The translations under genes and the position numbers were made by a program. 64,000 nucleotides of DNA from Streptomyces sp. NBC_01264 (GTDB lineage Bacteria; Actinomycetota; Actinomycetes; Streptomycetales; Streptomycetaceae): the NCBI RefSeq assembly GCF_026340675.1, contig NZ_JAPEOX010000001.1:6572001-6636000 (forward strand), read 5' to 3'. The stretch's first letter is position 1. The number at the start of each line of letters is the position of its first letter. Under the pieces are notes generated by a model. The model made no database searches. It worked only from the letters and a program-made list of their open reading frames with translations, and was not told the origin of the DNA. Positions 59,741 through 64,000 of the stretch are shown one piece after another.

Positions 59741-60994
59741 TCACCAGGCGACGGGGAGCCGCTCGGGAAGCCGCTTGATGAAGCCGGTGCGCCACACGAG
59801 GTTCTCCGCAGGCACCGCGAGACGCAGCTCGGGCAGCCGCTCGACCAGCACCTCCAGCGCGATCTCGGCGTGCGCCCGGCCCAGTGCGGAAGCCGGGCAG
59901 AAGTGTCGGCCGGCGCCGAAGGCGAGGTGGGCGTTGGAGCTCTCGCGCCCCAGGTCCAGCTCGCCGGGGTTCTCGAAGGCCTCGGGGTCGAAGTTGGCCC
60001 CCTCCAGCAGGACGAGCACCAGCTCGCCCTCCTCGACCAGCACGTCCCCGACCTGGATGTCCGCCATCGCGATGCGCGGCAGGCCGTCGCCCACGGACAG
60101 GTTCCAGCGGAGCAGCTCGTCCACGGCCTTGCCCATGCGCTCCGGATGCTTGCGCAGGTACCCGATGAGCTCGGGCTTCTGGAGCAGCGCCAGGACCGCC
60201 AGGGTCAGGAACGCGGAGGTGGAGACGGCTCCGGCCCCGAAGAGCGACACGGCGACGGTGGCGAACATGTCGTCGGTCAGGTGCGCCGACTCCGGGTCCG
60301 CCTCCTTCAGCTCGGCGAACTTGCCGAGGAGCCCCGTACGCTCCTCGGCAGGCAGCGCCAGCTGCGCCTTCAACTGCTCCTCGAAGTAGCCGACGTCCTT
60401 GTACCAGTTGAGCGCGGAGTCGGCGAACGGCTCGCGCGCGGTCATGAACGCGACGTCCAGCCCCGACATCAGCCGGCGCCAGTCCTCGAACGGCACGCCC
60501 AGCACCTGGCAGTGCATGGCCGCCGAGAAGGGATCGGCGAAGCCGGCCCGCAGGTCGGCGGGCCCGCCCTCGGCGACGAGCTGGTCGATGAGCTCGCCGG
60601 CCGCCCGGCGCAGCCGGTCCTGAAGGCCCTTCTGGCGGGGGTTGAGCGCCTTCATGACCGCGTTGCGCAGTCCGGCGCTGTTGATGTTGCCCATGTTGTT
60701 GACGACCTCGGGCGGGATCGTCAGCGCGTACTGGCGCGGGACGCCGGCATTGGCCGTGTCCTTGAGGCTGAAGCGCTCGTCCTCCAGCACCTGCTTGGCC
60801 AGCGCGTAGCTGCTCACCAGCCAGGCCGGATCCCCGGTGAGGGTGCGGACCTTCGCGACGGGCGCCTTCTCGCGCAGCCAGGTGCACTCCTCGGGGAGCA
60901 CGTCACCGCGCCGGGACAGCGGGAAGTCGATGAGGGGCTCGGTGGTCTGTCCGTCCCCCTGAGCGGAATGGGCCTCAAGCTGCTCGACGCTCAT
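59741..60994 (-). CDS. CYP121-like cytochrome P450
   Basis: A 417-residue soluble P450. The heme ligand is Cys366 in AFGAGRHFCPASALGRAHAE; the K-helix ExxR is in DELLRWNLSVGDGLPRI. The I-helix reads FGAGAVSTSAFLTLA, with no acid-alcohol pair (Val-Ser in place of Asp/Glu-Thr), as I recall for M. tuberculosis CYP121. Other CYP121-like stretches are DIQVGDVLVEEGELVLVLLE, GANFDPEAF and the C-terminus LVWRTGFIKRLPERLPVAW. CYP121 couples the two tyrosines of cyclo(Tyr-Tyr) by a C-C bond. The start ATG at 60994 follows AAGGGACC and lies inside the end of the cyclodipeptide synthase gene (20-base overlap), so the two are coupled. Product is inferred. Confidence 0.92.
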   Translation of the reverse strand: MSVEQLEAHSAQGDGQTTEPLIDFPLSRRGDVLPEECTWLREKAPVAKVRTLTGDPAWLVSSYALAKQVLEDERFSLKDTANAGVPRQYALTIPPEVVNNMGNINSAGLRNAVMKALNPRQKGLQDRLRRAAGELIDQLVAEGGPADLRAGFADPFSAAMHCQVLGVPFEDWRRLMSGLDVAFMTAREPFADSALNWYKDVGYFEEQLKAQLALPAEERTGLLGKFAELKEADPESAHLTDDMFATVAVSLFGAGAVSTSAFLTLAVLALLQKPELIGYLRKHPERMGKAVDELLRWNLSVGDGLPRIAMADIQVGDVLVEEGELVLVLLEGANFDPEAFENPGELDLGRESSNAHLAFGAGRHFCPASALGRAHAEIALEVLVERLPELRLAVPAENLVWRTGFIKRLPERLPVAW

Positions 60995-61724
60995 CGACGG
61001 TCCCTTCGGTCGGTGCGGTGTGCGCGTTTTCGGCCGCCTCGGGGCGAACCACGGCGTATGCCTGGTTCCTCGTCGCGCGCAGTCCCCCACCGCGCGCGAA
61101 GAGGACATCGGTCATCGGCATCTTGACGTGGTAGGCCGCCACGGAGGACGGCACGTCGAGAATGCTCGGGGTGTCGATGAAGAACGGCAGCTCGGCTGCC
61201 ATGTAATCGAAACACACCTGCAACTGTGCGTCGGTGATGGATTCACCTTCCGGCAACTTCGAACCCACAAAGTGCAGGGCCATTTCCTCGCAGCCCTTGC
61301 GGAATTCGTCGTCGGTCTCCAGGAAATGGAGTACGCGTCGGTGCAGAAGTTGGTAGACGGAGTTCGTCCGGAACTCCGACAGTGCTCTCACTCGGATCTC
61401 GGCATTCGGAGGTCCTGATTCCTCCACGCCCTTGAGAATCCTTCGCCGGACTGCCTTGATTTCCTTCGTCGCACGCTTCTCCGCGTGTTCCCGGGTGTAG
61501 CCGAAGGCGGCGAACATCCCGTCCACGTGGAGGTCTGCGTAGACGAAGTCGACCTGTGCGAAGCGGGTCGTGGCCCATCGGGTGAGGCTGGATATGCGCT
61601 CGGAGGTGAAGTAGCTGTTTCCGGGACTCACTCCGATGAGCACATGGTCGCCGTCTTCCCAGATGTGGTGGCAAGTGCGGGTGAAGGGCAGAACTTCGAA
61701 TGATGCGTCAGCTGTGATCGTCAC
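60975..61724 (-). CDS. tRNA-dependent cyclodipeptide synthase (NYH subfamily)
   Basis: A 249-residue CDPS with an aminoacyl-tRNA-synthetase-like Rossmann fold. It takes two aminoacyl-tRNAs and makes a cyclic dipeptide. The signature LIGVSPGNSYFT carries the catalytic Ser33 (AlbC Ser37) and Asn36; VCFDYMAAELPFF carries Tyr174 and Glu178 (AlbC Tyr178, Glu182); SSVAAYHVKMP carries Tyr198-His199. Asn36-Tyr198-His199 places it in the NYH group. Stretches such as VDFVYADLHV, LSEFRTNSVYQLLH, FIDTPSILDVPSS and GLRATRNQAYAVV resemble M. tuberculosis Rv2275 (cyclo-Tyr-Tyr synthase) by memory. GTG at 61724 is the start. It is upstream of and overlaps the P450. Confidence 0.94.
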   Translation of the reverse strand: MTITADASFEVLPFTRTCHHIWEDGDHVLIGVSPGNSYFTSERISSLTRWATTRFAQVDFVYADLHVDGMFAAFGYTREHAEKRATKEIKAVRRRILKGVEESGPPNAEIRVRALSEFRTNSVYQLLHRRVLHFLETDDEFRKGCEEMALHFVGSKLPEGESITDAQLQVCFDYMAAELPFFIDTPSILDVPSSVAAYHVKMPMTDVLFARGGGLRATRNQAYAVVRPEAAENAHTAPTEGTVDERRAA

Positions 61725-61793
61725 CTGTGTGATCGCCCTTGTTGCCGCTTGTCCCTGGGGGCCCTGCGCTCCCGGTGTGGCGGCAATGTCGCT

Positions 61794-61823
61794 ACGTTAT
61801 GCGGTGGTCCCGGAGCGTGACAA
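61794..61823 (-). promoter_or_regulatory. Promoter of the cyclodipeptide synthase-P450 operon
   Basis: Reading leftward: TTGTCA (61823-61818), an 18-base spacer and TAACGT (61799-61794). This is a good vegetative-sigma-type match about 70 bases upstream of the GTG at 61724. Confidence 0.6.
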
Positions 61824-61855
61824 GTAGGGGCTTGAATTGTTGGCTGGAATTATCG

Positions 61856-61872
61856 CTTCCGCACTACGGAAG
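61856..61872. promoter_or_regulatory. Inverted repeat upstream of the operon promoter
   Basis: CTTCCG (61856-61861) and CGGAAG (61867-61872), separated by CACTA, lie about 33 bases upstream of the -35 box in AT-rich sequence. The position would suit an activator or regulator site; no binding protein is identified. Confidence 0.4.
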
Positions 61873-61978
61873 AGTAATTGAATTTCTATCTGCCGCTCGA
61901 ACGGGACCCGGGGCGTGAGGGGGGCGGGCCTGCCGCTACCCTGAGCCGGTCAACAAGCACCAAGAAGGGGTGGACCCA

Positions 61979-62191
61979 GTGGCGGACATCGAGAGCGCAC
62001 GGACGACGTTCGGCAAGTTCGACGTGAACGGTGACGGCTTCGTGACGGCGGACGAGTTCCGTTCGGCGATGGCGGAGATGGGCGACCCGTTCGTCACCGG
62101 CCCGGTCGCGGAGGCCGTGATCGCCGCCAAGGACTCGAACGACGACGGCCTGCTGAGCTTCGACGAGTTCTGGGCCTCCCTGAACAAGTAA
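61979..62191 (+). CDS. cabC: CabC-like EF-hand calcium-binding protein
   Basis: 70 residues with two complete EF-hand loops: DVNGDGFVTADEF (Asp at 1, Asn at 3, Asp at 5, Glu at 12) and DSNDDGLLSFDEF. The ending DEFWASLNK and overall layout match S. coelicolor CabC as I recall it, a cytosolic calcium buffer affecting spore germination and aerial hyphae. GTG at 61979 has AAGGGG 8 bases upstream; GTG at 61970 would add three residues. It is divergent from the cyclodipeptide synthase gene, sharing about 250 bases of upstream DNA. The orthology is by recall, not search. Confidence 0.88.
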   Translation: MADIESARTTFGKFDVNGDGFVTADEFRSAMAEMGDPFVTGPVAEAVIAAKDSNDDGLLSFDEFWASLNK

Positions 62192-62203
62192 GCCCCCGCG
62201 CCG

Positions 62204-62228
62204 CCCCCGGCCCCCGCCGGGCCGGGGG
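62204..62228. terminator. Hairpin terminator between cabC and padR
   Basis: CCCCCGGCCC (62204-62213) pairs with GGGCCGGGGG (62219-62228) around loop CCGCC; serves two convergent genes. Confidence 0.75.
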
Positions 62229-62236
62229 TGCGCGCG

Positions 62237-62791
62237 TCAGGCCTGCCGCGGCCCGCCGGCCATGCCCTCCACCTCGGCGAGGGCCTCCTCCAGCCAGCGC
62301 AGCCAGAAGGTCTCCAACCCGGTTCCCGCGTGCAGCACGACACGCCGCAGCCGGTCCTCGTCGGAATCCCGGCCGACCGGGAAATCCTTCTCCTCGATGC
62401 CCTCGTACACGGCCAACTGGGCCCGGTGCAGCTCCAGATGCCGCCGCAGTTCGGCGCCCAGCCCCTGCGGCCCGACCACCGCGGCCGCTCGGATCCGCAG
62501 CAGCAGCGGATCCCGCACCGGCTTGGGATCCTGACGCTCCCCGACCCACCGCGCCAGCTCCCCGCTCCCGGCGGGCAGCACCTCGTACTCCTTCTTCTGC
62601 CCCCGTACGGGCCCCTCGCTGGGCAGCGCCCGGATCAGCCCTGCCTCCTCCAGCCGGCCGAGCTCCCGGTAGATCTGCTGGTGCGTCGCGGACCAGAAGT
62701 ACCCGATCGACTTGTCGAACCGCCGGGTCAGCTCCAGCCCCGACGAGGGCTTCTCGAGCAGGGCGGTGAGGATGGCGTGCGGGAGCGACAT
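62237..62791 (-). CDS. PadR-family transcriptional regulator
   Basis: 184 residues: the N-terminal winged helix MSLPHAILTALLEKPSSGLE, LTRRFDKSIGYFWSATHQQI, YRELGRLEEAGLIRALPSEG, then a helical C-terminal dimerisation domain (HLELHRAQLAVYEGIEEKDF, GTGLETFWLRWLEEALAEVE). The FWxATHxQIYRELxRLEEAG pattern is the standard PadR signature. It starts 9 bases after the stop of the upstream beta-propeller gene and is probably co-transcribed with it. Ligand and targets unknown. Confidence 0.93.
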   Translation of the reverse strand: MSLPHAILTALLEKPSSGLELTRRFDKSIGYFWSATHQQIYRELGRLEEAGLIRALPSEGPVRGQKKEYEVLPAGSGELARWVGERQDPKPVRDPLLLRIRAAAVVGPQGLGAELRRHLELHRAQLAVYEGIEEKDFPVGRDSDEDRLRRVVLHAGTGLETFWLRWLEEALAEVEGMAGGPRQA

Positions 62792-62800
62792 GCGGCCATC

Positions 62801-63796
62801 CTAGGTTTGCGGCAGATCGAGCACGCGGATCCCGCCCTCCTGGGCGACGGCCAGGCGGATCCCGTCGGGGTGCAGGGCCACGACCGGGGTCGGGACATGG
62901 GGGACCCCGTACGATCCCACCCGGTGCGACACCGGGACCTCGGGCCACTCGGCCAGGACGGAGCCCGTACGGGCATCCACGAGGCGGGGGTGCCCGCAGA
63001 GGCTGACCACCCGGTCCCCGCCGCAGGCGAGCAGGGTCCCCGCGGTGAACCCGAGCGGGCTCCGGTGCAGCCACCGCTCCTCGGCGGCGGACCACACGCC
63101 GATCTCCTGCGGGCCGAGGGCCGCCGGTTGCTCGCCGCCCTCGTCGTGGAGCACCACCTCGCCGGTGGCAACGGCGACGCGATCCCCGTCCAGCCAGCAG
63201 GCGGCGACGACCTCGCCGCCCTGCCCGTCCGGCTGGGACACCCGTCCCCGGCAGTCGAGTTCGGCGGCGCCGGCCACCGCCGCGGCCAGGTCGAAGACCT
63301 GCAGCGCGCCGAACGGATACCACTCCCACCCCGCGGACAGCAGCCGCCGCCCGTCCGGGCTCACCGCGAGCCGGGAGTGGAAGATGTCCTCCGGGTACCG
63401 GGCGGCGGGGGTCAGCCGTTCGCCCGTGGCCGCGTCCTCGGTCACGGGGGTGTCGTACGCGTCCGGGCAGTGCACCAGCACCTCACGGCCGTCCGGCAGC
63501 GCGCCGAGCGCGACCGGGTAGTCGTACTCCTCCGCGTGGTAGAAGCTCCGGTCCAGCTCGCGGATGATCTCCACACCTTCGAGGAGGAGGGCCTTGGTGC
63601 CGCGCTCCTCGTAGATCACCGTCCAGCGCCCCGAGGGCGAGCGCACCGCGTGGTCGAACCGGTAGGAGAGCACGGGGCGGAAGTCGTGTTCGCGTCCGTC
63701 CGGCGCCCAGCGGCGGAAGCCGCCGAGCGGGTCGACCAGGTCCTCGCCCTCCCAGAAGAGGGACTTCGGCTCCGAGGTTGCCTTCAGCGTCTTCAT
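62801..63796 (-). CDS. Cytosolic beta-propeller-like hypothetical protein
   Basis: 331 residues without a signal peptide. WD40-like or quinoprotein-like blades repeat through the sequence: FDHAVRSPSGRWTVIYEERG, VALGALPDGREVLVHCPDAY, HSRLAVSPDGRRLLSAGWEW, PFGALQVFDLAAAVA, VAACWLDGDRVAVATGEVV and VVALHPDGIRLAVAQEGGIR. The protein is probably a binding scaffold; no catalytic motif is recognised. ATG at 63796. It lies 15 bases from the upstream partial gene and 9 from padR, so it may form a unit with both. Confidence 0.75.
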   Translation of the reverse strand: MKTLKATSEPKSLFWEGEDLVDPLGGFRRWAPDGREHDFRPVLSYRFDHAVRSPSGRWTVIYEERGTKALLLEGVEIIRELDRSFYHAEEYDYPVALGALPDGREVLVHCPDAYDTPVTEDAATGERLTPAARYPEDIFHSRLAVSPDGRRLLSAGWEWYPFGALQVFDLAAAVAGAAELDCRGRVSQPDGQGGEVVAACWLDGDRVAVATGEVVLHDEGGEQPAALGPQEIGVWSAAEERWLHRSPLGFTAGTLLACGGDRVVSLCGHPRLVDARTGSVLAEWPEVPVSHRVGSYGVPHVPTPVVALHPDGIRLAVAQEGGIRVLDLPQT

Positions 63797-63811
63797 GGAC
63801 GCGCAACCTAC

Positions 63812-64000
63812 CTACCGCCAGGCGGCCAGCGCCTCCGGGTTTCGGGGGCCGGGGGCGTCCGCCGCCAGCAGTCCGTGGGCCCGCAATAGCGCGGCCACCG
63901 CCGGGGACCAGGCCGGGCGCAGCCCCGCCGAGGTGAGCAGGTCCGGGTCGGACAGGAGCGCCTCGGCCGGGCCGAAGCGGATGCCGGACGGGGTCAGGAC
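63812..64000 (-). CDS. C-terminal end of a probable ECF/ABC transporter ATPase (cut by window edge)
   Basis: The minus-strand frame stays open from the window edge to a TAG at 63812-63814, giving 62 residues: it begins VLTPSGIRFGPAEALLSDPD and continues LLTSAGLRPAWSPAVAALLR to the end NPEALAAWR. The D-x-x-L-L-x-x-A-G-L-R-P pattern is typical of the tail of CbiO-type energy-coupling factor ATPases. All nucleotide-binding motifs would lie outside the window, so the assignment is tentative. Confidence 0.5.
   Translation of the reverse strand, partial: VLTPSGIRFGPAEALLSDPDLLTSAGLRPAWSPAVAALLRAHGLLAADAPGPRNPEALAAWR

Overview
The window is high-GC actinobacterial chromosome, almost certainly Streptomyces. 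The signs are very high third-position GC, many GTG starts, purine-rich ribosome binding sites, 4-base stop/start overlaps, and the association of a glgE-treS-mak-glgB glucan cluster with pta-ackA, pfkA and a cabC-like EF-hand gene. As I recall it, this resembles S. coelicolor around SCO5422-SCO5464 (not checked by search). No rRNA, tRNA, CRISPR array, insertion sequence or prophage was seen.

Layout. 0-7.4 kb: central carbon metabolism (pyk, ackA, pta, divergent pfkA), preceded by the tail of a Pro/Lys-rich exported protein. 7.6-9.4 kb: XRE and MerR regulators and a thioredoxin. 9.3-20.3 kb: the trehalose to maltose-1-phosphate to alpha-glucan pathway. glgE-treS and mak-glgB lie on the minus strand, each pair with a 4-base overlap, and glgP is divergent; a decayed gene lies between glgE and glgP. 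20.3-28 kb: a Lrp/AsnC regulator divergent from an MFS exporter, a small secreted protein, a nitronate monooxygenase-like flavoenzyme behind a perfect 24-bp palindrome, and a secreted thermolysin-type protease.

28.2-47.1 kb: a surface polysaccharide locus. It holds an initiating phosphoglycosyltransferase, GDP-fucose synthesis (gmd, fcl), two GT4 glycosyltransferases, an O-acetyltransferase, a Wzy-like polymerase, a Wzx-like flippase, a Wzc-like protein with degenerate nucleotide-binding motifs, a 923-residue secreted protein with LamG-like and CBM96-like modules, and a cytidylyltransferase plus CDP-alcohol phosphotransferase pair. A TetR regulator and a 1-kb repeat-rich non-coding stretch are embedded in it.

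47.3-55.7 kb: glgX, then a cell-wall group of three L,D-transpeptidases around a frameshifted SpaA/Cna-B repeat surface protein. 55.7-59.7 kb: enoyl-CoA hydratase, a structured leader or small RNA before an HATPase-type regulator, an AT-rich intergenic stretch, and a polysaccharide deacetylase-like/beta-propeller lipoprotein pair. 59.7-61.7 kb: the most interesting system, a tRNA-dependent cyclodipeptide synthase overlapping a CYP121-like cytochrome P450, the arrangement that makes mycocyclosin in Mycobacterium tuberculosis. The window ends with a cabC-like gene, a PadR regulator, a beta-propeller protein and the tail of a probable ABC ATPase.

All family assignments are by reading the sequence; no database search was run.
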